A stretch of DNA of 7,766 nt. It comes from RGIG4608 sp964413365 (GTDB taxonomy: Bacteria; Bacillota; Clostridia; Oscillospirales; CAG-272). The stretch is from contig CAYPRM010000046.1 in NCBI GenBank assembly GCA_964413365.1, forward strand, positions 1 to 7,766, read 5' to 3'. A program made the position numbers and the translations under genes. The first letter of the stretch is position 1; every line of letters starts with the position of its first letter. Positions 1-5,017 of the stretch are shown here, piece after piece. The notes under the pieces were generated by a model that worked only from the letters and a program-made list of their open reading frames with translations, was not told where the DNA came from and searched no databases.

Positions 1-508
1 CGCCGTAGTCGGACGCACGGCCAAGGCCGGACACATTAGCAAAGTAAGGCGAAGACATATTACTCTTTGTTGCGTTGCTCAACCAGTACCAACACGTATT
101 ATCTTCAAATATCGCAATTCGATTCTTTGCGTCCTTCATTAATGTATACTGCTCGTCCTTATCCGACATAAAATTATCGTAGAAATCATCATGGCCAAAT
201 ATCTTTCCATAAGACGGAATGCCCAGTTTCTTAATATGCTTTTGCATATCTTTTGGGAAAGCCGATTTCAGTTCAGTATCAATCCACTTTTTAAGTTTCG
301 ATTTCTTATAGCCGCCTTCATTCGAACGAACATCGTTCATTGGTCTGCGGCAAACAGCATTATCGAACAGAAACCATATACCGCCTTTTGTAATCTTTTG
401 TGCTGTTGCGGTAAAACTGCCGAGATCGGTTAGCTCAAAGGCGATTTGATCCCCAACGCAAATATCTTTTACATCAACATCCATTAATGTTTTTCTTATA
501 ATTTCCAT
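1..508 (-). CDS. DUF6273-domain phage protein, 3' part outside window
   Basis: The first 169 residues are visible; the reading frame is open to base 1, so the C-terminus is missing. The start at 508 follows AAGGAG with 12 bases between. A first part (residues 40-90) has the family pattern GGIWFLFDN, a Cys-Arg-Arg-Pro-Met segment, NEGGY, then a Lys-rich helix with a Trp and an acidic end. Residues 140-169 (WYWLSNATKS, then YFANVSGLGRASDYG) match the family's WWLRS...F..V...G......A...GVRP ending, which is cut just before its final motif. DUF6273 proteins are common in Bacillota and their phages and have no settled function. The end region resembles the C-type-lectin-like or formylglycine-enzyme-like fold used in phage binding proteins, so a surface or receptor role is possible but inferred. 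It is the last gene seen in the leftward train. Confidence 0.8.
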   Translation of the reverse strand, partial: MEIIRKTLMDVDVKDICVGDQIAFELTDLGSFTATAQKITKGGIWFLFDNAVCRRPMNDVRSNEGGYKKSKLKKWIDTELKSAFPKDMQKHIKKLGIPSYGKIFGHDDFYDNFMSDKDEQYTLMKDAKNRIAIFEDNTCWYWLSNATKSNMSSPYFANVSGLGRASDYG

Positions 509-533
509 AATCTTTTTACTCCTTAAAATTTTA

Positions 534-671
534 TTATTTTCTTTTAAACATCCAAGACTCGTCGTATTTAGCCAGCTTCTTTTCAGCTTTCCAAAGCAAA
601 ACGCCCAAAGTCCCCAATGCAACAAGTGCGAGTGATAAACCTACAATGTTAAAAACCAATATAATTTCCAT
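534..671 (-). CDS. 45-aa single-helix membrane protein
   Basis: A small open frame of 45 codons. AGGAG lies 7 bases before the ATG and the TAA is 25 bases before the next gene. Residues 3-26 (MEIILVFNIV to GVLLW) form one hydrophobic membrane helix. It is followed by a charged tail, KAEKKLAKYDESWMFKRK, rich in lysine, which suggests N-out/C-in insertion by the positive-inside rule. I do not recognise a family. Its gap to the gene upstream is only 26 bases, so it is probably co-transcribed with the 107-aa gene before it and the DUF6273 gene after it. Small one-helix proteins of this type in phages include holin-like, spanin-like and virion-associated proteins, but nothing here singles out one of these. 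Confidence 0.72.
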   Translation of the reverse strand: MEIILVFNIVGLSLALVALGTLGVLLWKAEKKLAKYDESWMFKRK

Positions 672-697
672 TTTTATTCTCCTTTTAGTTTTTATTT

Positions 698-1021
698 TTA
701 ATGGCTTTTTAAATATCTTCTGATTCCTTCTGCCGTATCCATTGCAACATAGAATGGATAGGCATCTTTTATGGATAAGAAATTATTCATCTTCACAATA
801 AATGAATCGATTAAATCGTCGACATCTAATTGATTATCCGTAATTACAGCAGGATGATCAAAACCATAATTCATTATTTCAAGTTTTAATTCTTCTGCCG
901 CCCAACGAGCATATAAAACCTCATCAAACCAACTGTGTCGTATACAAAATTGAGTAATTCGTAAATTAGTTTCGATGTAACTGTTAATCAATCCTATTGC
1001 GATTTCGTACATTACATCCAT
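698..1021 (-). CDS. hypothetical phage protein, 107 aa
   Basis: An upstream in-frame ATG at 1033 exists, but the ribosome binding site GGGAGG lies inside codons 2-3 of that longer frame. The real start is therefore the ATG at 1021, four bases after GGAGG (MDVMYEIAIG...). The protein looks mostly helical and soluble: acidic patches (DVDDLIDSF), aromatic residues, a HSWFDEVLYARWAAEELKLEI amphipathic stretch, and a C-terminal AEGIRRYLKSH. No zinc, nucleotide or membrane motif is visible, and I recognise no family. It sits directly downstream of the terminator at 1051-1090, so it must be read by transcripts passing that terminator or from a promoter I cannot identify. The 45-aa membrane-protein gene follows after 26 bases. 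Confidence 0.7.
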   Translation of the reverse strand: MDVMYEIAIGLINSYIETNLRITQFCIRHSWFDEVLYARWAAEELKLEIMNYGFDHPAVITDNQLDVDDLIDSFIVKMNNFLSIKDAYPFYVAMDTAEGIRRYLKSH

Positions 1022-1050
1022 CGTACCTCCCATTCTTTTTTTTTGACTTG

Positions 1051-1090
1051 AAAAATATAAAGAAAAAGAGTCTATGAAAGACTCTCGTTC
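1051..1090 (-). terminator. intrinsic terminator after the 49-aa gene (copy 1 of repeated terminator)
   Basis: On the - strand a perfect 7-bp stem, AGAGTCT/AGACTCT (1067-1073 and 1079-1085) with a 5-base loop, is followed directly by TTTTTCTTTATATTTTT. It starts 11 bases past the stop codon of the 49-aa gene. The same 45 bases recur at 4973-5017. The U-rich side lies on the - strand, which supports leftward transcription. Confidence 0.85.
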
Positions 1091-1095
1091 TTTTA
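1051..1095. repeat. 45-bp perfect direct repeat, copy 1 (other copy 4973-5017)
   Basis: The 45 bases at 1051-1095 are identical to those at 4973-5017. Each carries a terminator hairpin, its U-tail and the last bases before it; flanking bases differ at once on both sides. The genes ending at the two copies (49 aa and 56 aa) have no clear protein similarity, so the repeat travels with the 3' end rather than with a gene. Confidence 0.9.
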
Positions 1096-1096
1096 C

Positions 1097-1246
1097 TTAT
1101 TTTTCGATTTTCGCAACAGCTTCAGCAACTTTTTCTGCTATTGTATTATCGAGTTTCTTGCTACTGATAACGTCTGTTACCACAGATACTGCAATACCAG
1201 CGGCTGTCGTTACAATACTCAATATTTTAATAACTTTATTAGACAT
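1097..1246 (-). CDS. 49-aa amphipathic small protein
   Basis: 49 codons beginning MSNKVIKILSIVTTAAG, with an excellent AGGAGGTGAT site just before the ATG at 1246. Residues 5-28 are hydrophobic and small-residue rich (IVTTAAGIAVSVVTDVI), enough for a short membrane helix or a membrane-lying amphipathic helix. Residues 29-49 are a charged helix, SSKKLDNTIAEKVAEAVAKIEK, with heptad-like spacing that could self-associate. I know no family. The gene is a neat cassette: a terminator lies before its leader, a conserved leader (1247-1283) resembles that of the 45-aa gene at 4792, and the terminator after it is identical to the one after the 56-aa gene at 5015. The + strand frame crossing it is its shadow. 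Confidence 0.75.
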   Translation of the reverse strand: MSNKVIKILSIVTTAAGIAVSVVTDVISSKKLDNTIAEKVAEAVAKIEK

Positions 1247-1285
1247 AGCTATCACCTCCTCATTAAGGTATTTGTTTTAATTGCG

Positions 1286-1327
1286 AATATAAAAAGAACA
1301 CCGACTAACGGAGAATCATCGGTGTCC
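1286..1327 (-). terminator. intrinsic terminator downstream of thyX
   Basis: On the - strand, ACACCGA/TCGGTGT arms (1298-1304 and 1319-1325) enclose a 14-base loop and are followed by TTCTTTTTATATT. It lies about 90 bases past the ThyX stop codon and before the leader of the 49-aa gene. Position and tail match the other terminators of this train. Confidence 0.75.
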
Positions 1328-1370
1328 AATATGCATTACGATTTTATTTTTAAGGAGCTTTATGACAAAA

Positions 1371-1406
1371 TTTATCATCATTCCCCTCCGTCGGAACAAT
1401 GATAAA
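1371..1406 (-). other. hairpin just after thyX, with GGAGG in its loop
   Basis: Two 14-base arms (1371-1384 and 1393-1406) pair at 12 positions, 8 outer and 4 inner, around a 2-base mismatch. The 8-base loop reads GACGGAGG on the - strand. It begins 8 bases past the ThyX stop codon. The 3' side is only weakly U-rich (AUAAAUUUUG), so it may be a weak terminator or a 3'-end stabiliser. A 20-codon frame (1316-1378, MINFVIKLLKNKIVMHIGHR) would use the GGAGG in the loop and an ATG in the stem. I would not call it a gene. Confidence 0.5.
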
Positions 1407-1413
1407 GGATAAG

Positions 1414-2034
1414 TTAGGTAATGTCGTCAAATATAATCGGTATTTCCTCTTTTAGTTGTTTCAAAAGCATAAGAGAAACCTCTCGTATTTGAGGATGCGC
1501 CGCAGTCGAGCATCGTAATTTAAGAAAATGCCGCCATTCTCTTAAATTTGCTGTCATAACGATTTCCGTTTTCAAGCACGTTGGAAGAACTGCTCGTGCT
1601 TCTTGCGGCAGCAACCCAAACGCTAACAAATTAAAATATGTACTTTCAGCTTGTTTACAACACTGCTCCCACATATAGTACGCAATACTGTTTTCTTCCA
1701 GATAATGCGGTTTAATAACTGTGATTTCAGTTCCAAACTCGTCTTTACTGTAATTACAATATCTCGTCGATTCTTGACAGTACGAAGCAAGTCTATGTCT
1801 TACAATCTCGTGTGTAACTCCTCGGTCACAAATAAATTTTACAGTAAACGAATAATGCTCTAAAACAGCTTCGTGGTTATGAGCAATAATATTTTTGATA
1901 AAGCGAATATAACTGTCGTTTGTCATCTTGTGTTCGCTTTTATAACACACTCGTCCACATTGTTCTATGTGCTTTAAAATATCAATACCGTCTATCGGTG
2001 TGAGTATTTCAACGCTTGGCTCTATAATCTTCAT
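1414..2034 (-). CDS. thyX: flavin-dependent thymidylate synthase ThyX
   Basis: ThyX makes dTMP from dUMP using methylene-tetrahydrofolate as carbon source, with FAD and NADPH for reduction, as a cytoplasmic homotetramer. At 206 residues it has normal family length. The diagnostic ThyX motif RHR-x7-S is intact at residues 79-89 (RHRLASYCQES), followed by TRY. Upstream, HEAVLEHYSFTVKF (54-67) fits the conserved flavin-binding HxSxLEH-type segment, although the Ser position differs. The C-terminal NLREWRHFLKLR...AHPQIR (163-184) is the conserved substrate-binding block. The ATG overlaps the stop of the DUF6353 gene by 4 bases (ATGA), and its GGAGG lies inside that gene, so translation is coupled. 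Phage thyX genes supply dTMP during replication, often unrelated to the host enzyme. Two hairpins follow the stop. Confidence 0.95.
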   Translation of the reverse strand: MKIIEPSVEILTPIDGIDILKHIEQCGRVCYKSEHKMTNDSYIRFIKNIIAHNHEAVLEHYSFTVKFICDRGVTHEIVRHRLASYCQESTRYCNYSKDEFGTEITVIKPHYLEENSIAYYMWEQCCKQAESTYFNLLAFGLLPQEARAVLPTCLKTEIVMTANLREWRHFLKLRCSTAAHPQIREVSLMLLKQLKEEIPIIFDDIT

Positions 2035-2849
2035 TTCATTCCTCCTTCTTCTATCTCGGTAAGCTGGTCATCGCTAGGCTCGAAATCATATCTAGATGAA
2101 TCATCAAAACTATAAAAATCTTCGTAACCACATATTGGCATCCAATCGAAAGAAATAATGTAGTACCATTGGTCTTCGCAATTAACCGCTCGAATTGTTC
2201 GAATGTCAATCCAAGGAGTCAAACCGCCTTCAGACATTTCGTGCCAACTGAAACCAACATAATCGCCGCATTCGATTTTTTTGATTCCCAAAAATTCATA
2301 AAATTCATTTAACGATGCACATCCTCTCAATTGAAAATTCCTATTGTAATGAAGAATAGCCAGTAAAACGTCCTCCATCGTCGAATAAAAATATCTATGA
2401 GAATATTCTTCATAGAACATTATTTTGTTTTCAGGAATTTTTTCCTCGGGAAATTTTTCTCTTTGGATTGAACGAATAATCTCTTCATCACCCTCAACTC
2501 CGTTAAGTTCTTTTACCTTATTACGATATTCTGTATAAGACCGATTCAAAAGCATATATGCACTGGTGATAGCTTCGGATTGCTTTTTACTTAAAACATT
2601 TGCTGAATTTATGCAAAATATTGTAGATAATCCAATACCGACAGCAGGAATATAATACCGAGCAACTGCCTTTGCTTTCTCTTTTTTAGTGTAATTTCGG
2701 TCTTTGTCGACTTGCTCTAGTTTTTTGATAGCGTCATACGTACCCTTTCCTGCAAAATATGCAGTAGCAACCACGCCAAACGACGCCAAGATAGATAGCC
2801 AAGTTGAGCCGTTACGCCTAAAATAACTTTTATAATTGTTGGACTTCAT
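2031..2849 (-). CDS. DUF6353 family membrane protein, 272 aa
   Basis: The match rests on the family's familiar layout. An N-terminal membrane helix (residues 16-33, WLSILASFGVVATAYFAG) is followed by a charged linker with KKLEQVDKDRNYTKKEKAK. A second helix is at 66-83 (YIPAVGIGLSTIFCINSA), then SEAITSAYMLLNRSYTEYRNKV, then FYEEYSHRYFYSTMEDVLLAILHYNRNF and LRGCASLNEFYEFLGI. The C-terminal half is soluble, aromatic and acidic. DUF6353 is known to me from Bacillota phages and prophages; its function is not established. The ATG is 7 bases after AGGAG, and 160 bases of noncoding DNA lie upstream. It shares an ATGA overlap with thyX, so the two are made in parallel. A membrane-anchored phage protein is the safest description. 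Confidence 0.88.
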   Translation of the reverse strand: MKSNNYKSYFRRNGSTWLSILASFGVVATAYFAGKGTYDAIKKLEQVDKDRNYTKKEKAKAVARYYIPAVGIGLSTIFCINSANVLSKKQSEAITSAYMLLNRSYTEYRNKVKELNGVEGDEEIIRSIQREKFPEEKIPENKIMFYEEYSHRYFYSTMEDVLLAILHYNRNFQLRGCASLNEFYEFLGIKKIECGDYVGFSWHEMSEGGLTPWIDIRTIRAVNCEDQWYYIISFDWMPICGYEDFYSFDDSSRYDFEPSDDQLTEIEEGGMK

Positions 2850-2904
2850 TGTTTTTCTCCTTTTTAGTTTTTAAAAAATATAAGAGAAGTAGTACCAAAA
2901 TGCT

Positions 2905-2939
2905 GTCTTACGTTACACGACACGTAATAAGACATTACG
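2905..2939. repeat. overlapping inverted repeats in the 160-bp gap
   Basis: CGTAAT/ATTACG (2923-2928 and 2934-2939, 5-base loop) overlaps GTCTTA/TAAGAC (2905-2910 and 2928-2933), whose interior also contains CGT/ACG pairing. The two hairpins share bases and cannot form together. The gap between the 62-aa and DUF6353 genes (2850-3009) has no convincing gene. A TTATATTTTTT tail (2873-2883) follows 22 bases beyond, but not directly after a stem. It could be an attenuator or an operator. Confidence 0.4.
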
Positions 2940-3009
2940 ACAAAATCTTAATATCAACATTGAGATAATCTTCTCCGTAATACAAATTGCAATTCTCGCG
3001 AATTTTAAC

Positions 3010-3198
3010 TTATACCGTATTCTTTCGTTTCTTTACTTTTATGACGATTTCACCGTTTTCAACGTACGCTTCAAGTAAAAACGAATCAGGATCCTTTACA
3101 ACATCTTTAACCAATGACGGTTTCTCATCTTTTTTATTCTTCTTCAGTTTAATACTTGAAATATCAAGTAATGAAACTATACTTTTAATTAAATTCAT
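3010..3198 (-). CDS. hypothetical protein, 62 aa
   Basis: AAGGAG stands 7 bases before the ATG at 3198, and the start is only 15 bases after the stop of the 120-aa gene, so the two are an operon pair. The sequence begins MNLIKSIVSLLDISSIKLKKNKKDEKPS: a short amphipathic N-terminus then a lysine cluster. It ends FLLEAYVENGEIVIKVKKRKNTV, which looks like a beta hairpin with a basic tail. No family is recognised and no catalytic motif is visible. Its own frame is better supported than the overlapping + strand frame because of the ribosome binding site and spacing. Confidence 0.65.
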   Translation of the reverse strand: MNLIKSIVSLLDISSIKLKKNKKDEKPSLVKDVVKDPDSFLLEAYVENGEIVIKVKKRKNTV

Positions 3199-3213
3199 AT
3201 CAATACTCCTTTG

Positions 3214-3576
3214 CTATACATTTCGATGGTCGAAAGTAGTCTCCCATCTTTCACGTTTTAACGGTTTCATTTTCAATCCCCACATTATTTGACGAAGTGT
3301 TACTGTTGGATAAAATCCGCACTCATCTCTCAAACCGGAATACTTGTTGAAGTATCCTTCGAAATTCTCGTTCAAATATAATAGATCGACCAACCAGTCG
3401 TCTATGTTTGTCCACCAAGTAGTTTTTGCCTTATCATCGAATCGCTGTTGAATAACAGCTAAACCCCTATCGTTGATTTTATATAGAGTGCAAGAATTAT
3501 AGACTGGATGATTGCAAATATACTTTTGACCGTATTTAGTTGTGTAATATTCCGGTTTTGTTAGATGATATCGCAT
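3214..3576 (-). CDS. conserved phage protein, 120 aa, function unknown
   Basis: I choose the ATG at 3576 (MRYHLTKPEYYTTKYGQKYICNHPVYNSCTLYKI...), because the 18 codons upstream of it run through a terminator hairpin (3598-3627) and read unlike protein. Either start has a weak site: 3576 follows the U-rich tail with no visible Shine-Dalgarno, while 3630 has GGAAGG immediately against the ATG. The protein is soluble and aromatic, with Cys21-His23 and a second Cys29, a TTWWTNIDDWLVDLLY segment (52-67), then TVTLRQIMWGLKMKPLKRERWETTF (91-115). That last segment resembles short uncharacterised proteins I have met in Bacillota prophages. I cannot give a domain name. The 62-aa gene follows 15 bases later. 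Confidence 0.72.
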   Translation of the reverse strand: MRYHLTKPEYYTTKYGQKYICNHPVYNSCTLYKINDRGLAVIQQRFDDKAKTTWWTNIDDWLVDLLYLNENFEGYFNKYSGLRDECGFYPTVTLRQIMWGLKMKPLKRERWETTFDHRNV

Positions 3577-3580
3577 AATG

Positions 3581-3627
3581 TAAAAATATAAGAATAAAGA
3601 CGATATGTTTTTCCTATCATACCGTCT
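3581..3627 (-). terminator. intrinsic terminator after the 155-aa gene
   Basis: On the - strand, AGACGGTATG (3618-3627) pairs with CATATCGTCT (3598-3607) over 10 bases, including one G-U pair, with a 10-base loop. It is followed by TTATTCTTATATTTTTA. It begins 20 bases after the stop of the 155-aa gene. Its tail ends 4 bases before the chosen start of the next gene, leaving almost no leader. Confidence 0.8.
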
Positions 3628-3646
3628 CATCCTTCCGTTCTAATAA

Positions 3647-4114
3647 TTATCTTTTTGTTGGTCTGAAATGACTAAACAATCCTCTGAATGTTGTTGATGT
3701 ATATGTTCCGGTTTCTTCAAACTCAAAGCCTCTCCTCATCCAGCGAGCATAGAAAGCCAACGGCAATATAATTTCGGCTACAGCAATACCCCATTTAACA
3801 TATCTATCAATCTTTTGTTCACGAGAATTTTTATCCTCCGATTCAGAACCTTTCGTCTTTACCATTTTATCAAGTTCAAATTGTTTAACCCTAAGGTTAT
3901 AGTCCTTTTCTTGACGAATGGTCAATTCTTTGTGTTCTGCTTTCTTCAGTTTAAAATCCTGTTCAACTTTCGATTCTTCGATTGTTAATCGATATAACTT
4001 TACCAAATCTTCTACAGCCGAAGCACGTTCTTTACTCCCGACAGTAAGACCTTCAAGTGATTCGAAATCAGAAACGATTTCATTTCTCAACAGTTCTTTA
4101 ATGTTTTGACTCAT
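3647..4114 (-). CDS. phage protein with coiled coil and C-terminal membrane helix, 155 aa
   Basis: AAGGAG precedes the ATG at 4114 by 8 bases. Residues 1-45 are a helical head (MSQNIKELLRNEIVSDFESLEGL). Residues 46-104 are strongly charged and helical (Glu/Lys/Gln rich, likely coiled coil). Residues 106-124 (VKWGIAVAEIILPLAFYARW) are one membrane helix, and residues 125-155 are a short tail, MRRGFEFEETGTYTSTTFRGLF, ending in basic residues. The same layout (acidic head, charged stalk, one helix, FEFEETGT...-type tail) recurs in uncharacterised proteins of gut Bacillota phages that I have seen, but I cannot name a family. The arginines after the helix put the tail in the cytoplasm by the positive-inside rule; this is inference. 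Confidence 0.8.
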   Translation of the reverse strand: MSQNIKELLRNEIVSDFESLEGLTVGSKERASAVEDLVKLYRLTIEESKVEQDFKLKKAEHKELTIRQEKDYNLRVKQFELDKMVKTKGSESEDKNSREQKIDRYVKWGIAVAEIILPLAFYARWMRRGFEFEETGTYTSTTFRGLFSHFRPTKR

Positions 4115-4162
4115 TTTTCATACTCCTTTTAAATATAATTTTTATTTCCATAAAAGCCTTTG

Positions 4163-4411
4163 TTATTTTTGCGAAGATGAATTTTTCTCTTCGGAATACT
4201 TCACTCTCTTTACTTGTAAAAGAACGGTTTTCTTACTGCTTTTTAGAAGCACATCAGCTTTATGGAGTTGCAAATATATGTATGGAGCATCTTGTTCGTC
4301 TGTTTTTACGATCATTAACGTCCCTACAATTTTTTGACGTTTTTTCACTTGATAAAAAATAATGAATCCGACAATAATCAGACTCAAAATTATAATAATT
4401 GTTAGTTCCAT
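4163..4411 (-). CDS. single-helix membrane protein, 82 aa
   Basis: AGGAG is 7 bases before the ATG at 4411. Residues 3-21 (LTIIIILSLIIVGFIIFYQ) form an N-terminal membrane anchor followed by KKRQK. Residues 28-72 are a small beta-rich domain (IVGTLMIVKTDEQDAPYIYLQL...KTVLLQVKRVKY), and the tail is Ser/Lys rich. Short phage proteins with an N-terminal helix and a GTL.I...D..EAPY.FLEL pattern are common in Clostridia prophages, and this one fits. Their role is unknown to me. Gaps to both neighbours are under 50 bases, so it is transcribed with the 88-aa and 155-aa genes. Confidence 0.75.
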   Translation of the reverse strand: MELTIIIILSLIIVGFIIFYQVKKRQKIVGTLMIVKTDEQDAPYIYLQLHKADVLLKSSKKTVLLQVKRVKYSEEKNSSSQK

Positions 4412-4458
4412 TCTATTTCTCCTGATTTTTCACAATACTAGAATATCATACTTTTTGG

Positions 4459-4725
4459 TTACCCGCGTCCTGAGTTTGTAATTAATGTATCCATGCATTT
4501 AATAATCTTAATAATACTCTTAGCTACCACCATGCTGCATCCTAGTTTAAAAAGAACACCTATTGTATTAATAATGACGAACACTCCGCCCAAGCCGAAT
4601 CCGTTAATATAAGCACGGGCAATAATCTGATCAGTATCTAAATTATTTGCTTTGACATCTTCTTTGATTTTAGCAATATCACATTCTCCCATTTCTTCTA
4701 AAGCTCTTACAAAAAGTTTATTCAT
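4459..4725 (-). CDS. hypothetical membrane-associated protein, 88 aa
   Basis: GAGGT lies 8 bases before the ATG at 4725. Residues 1-38 are a soluble acidic helical part (MNKLFVRALEEMGECDIAKIKEDVKANN). Residues 41-62 (NGFGLGGVFVIINTIGVLFKLG) are one membrane helix, with a second weaker hydrophobic stretch at 63-77 (CSMVVAKSIIKIIK). The end is Gly-Arg-Gly. No family is recognised. The gene starts 42 bases past the terminator at 4768-4800. It is followed by two more membrane-protein genes in the same direction. Confidence 0.7.
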   Translation of the reverse strand: MNKLFVRALEEMGECDIAKIKEDVKANNLDTDQIIARAYINGFGLGGVFVIINTIGVLFKLGCSMVVAKSIIKIIKCMDTLITNSGRG

Positions 4726-4767
4726 TTTTTGTTTACCTCTTTTTTATTATTTTTTTTTGTTTGTTGA

Positions 4768-4800
4768 AAATATAAAGAAAAAGAATCCTTGTTAGGATTC
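4768..4800 (-). terminator. intrinsic terminator overlapping the stop codon of the 45-aa gene
   Basis: GAATCC/GGATTC arms (4783-4788 and 4795-4800) with a 6-base loop, followed on the - strand by CTTTTTCTTTATATTTTC. The upstream arm is coding (its last codons are GAA TCC) and the TAA stop is in the loop. The tail is the same as in the 1051 and 4973 terminators although the stem is different. Confidence 0.82.
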
Positions 4801-4929
4801 CTCATCTTTCTTTGGTTGTTTTTCTATACATCTTTTAATACTTAGACAACTCATTGCAAAACCCGCAGCAGCTAAACTGCCTAACGTAAATGCATACAAG
4901 CCATCCCAAAACAATTTAAAATAACGCAT
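4792..4929 (-). CDS. 45-aa membrane protein
   Basis: An upstream in-frame ATG at 5055 would give an 87-residue frame, but that extension crosses the terminator at 4973-5010 and the tail of the gene before. The real start is at 4929, preceded by GGAGGT at 7 bases. The 45 residues begin MRYFKLFWDGLYAFTLGSLAAAG. Residues 11-30 form one membrane helix, with Cys28 and Cys34, and a basic then acidic tail (KRCIEKQPKKDEES). No family is recognised. Its leader (4930-4970) is closely similar to that of the 49-aa gene at 1097. Confidence 0.75.
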   Translation of the reverse strand: MRYFKLFWDGLYAFTLGSLAAAGFAMSCLSIKRCIEKQPKKDEES

Positions 4930-4972
4930 ATTTTTTACCTCCTTCATTAAAGTCATTGTTTTAATCGCTGTT

Positions 4973-5010
4973 AAAAATATAAAGAAAAAGAGTCTATGAA
5001 AGACTCTCGT
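4973..5010 (-). terminator. intrinsic terminator after the 56-aa gene (copy 2 of repeated terminator)
   Basis: Same structure as at 1051: arms 4989-4995 and 5001-5007, 5-base loop, then TTTTTCTTTATATTTTT on the - strand. It begins right behind the stop codon of the 56-aa gene. It is identical in sequence to the copy at 1051-1090. Confidence 0.85.
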
Positions 5011-5017
5011 TCTTTTA
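4973..5017. repeat. 45-bp perfect direct repeat, copy 2 (other copy 1051-1095)
   Basis: Identical to 1051-1095. The last three bases are the stop codon of the 56-aa gene. Copies in the same orientation 3.9 kb apart could recombine and delete everything from the 45-aa gene at 4792 to the 49-aa gene at 1097, including thyX. Confidence 0.9.

Noticed and set aside
191..433. + strand frame of 80 codons
   Set aside because: Lies opposite the DUF6273 frame, which has a ribosome binding site and recognisable motifs; this one has neither.
1..1021. Diversity-generating retroelement in the window
   Set aside because: No reverse transcriptase and no pair of near-identical repeats are present; only a possible target-type protein.
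1074..1280. + strand frame of 68 codons, hydrophobic
   Set aside because: It starts inside the terminator hairpin and mirrors the 49-aa gene; its hydrophobicity is the complement of that gene.
1351..1408. + strand 16-codon frame with AAGGAG (MTKFIIIPLRRNNDKG)
   Set aside because: It lies in a hairpin whose other strand also offers a frame; a site this short is expected by chance.
1651..1863. + strand frame of 70 codons
   Set aside because: Entirely opposite thyX, no ribosome binding site.
2926..2969. 15-codon - strand frame beginning MLILRFCRNV in the gap
   Set aside because: GGAGA is about 12 bases from the ATG and the frame is too short to support.
2850..3009. CRISPR-like or riboswitch element in the gap
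   Set aside because: There are no regularly spaced repeats and no known riboswitch core that I recognise; only the overlapping dyads.
2987..3292. + strand frame of 101 codons
   Set aside because: Opposite the 62-aa gene and the end of the 120-aa gene; low-complexity Phe/Ser composition typical of an antisense frame.
3918..4362. + strand frames at 3918-4109 and 4177-4362
   Set aside because: Antisense to the 155-aa and 82-aa genes, no ribosome binding site.
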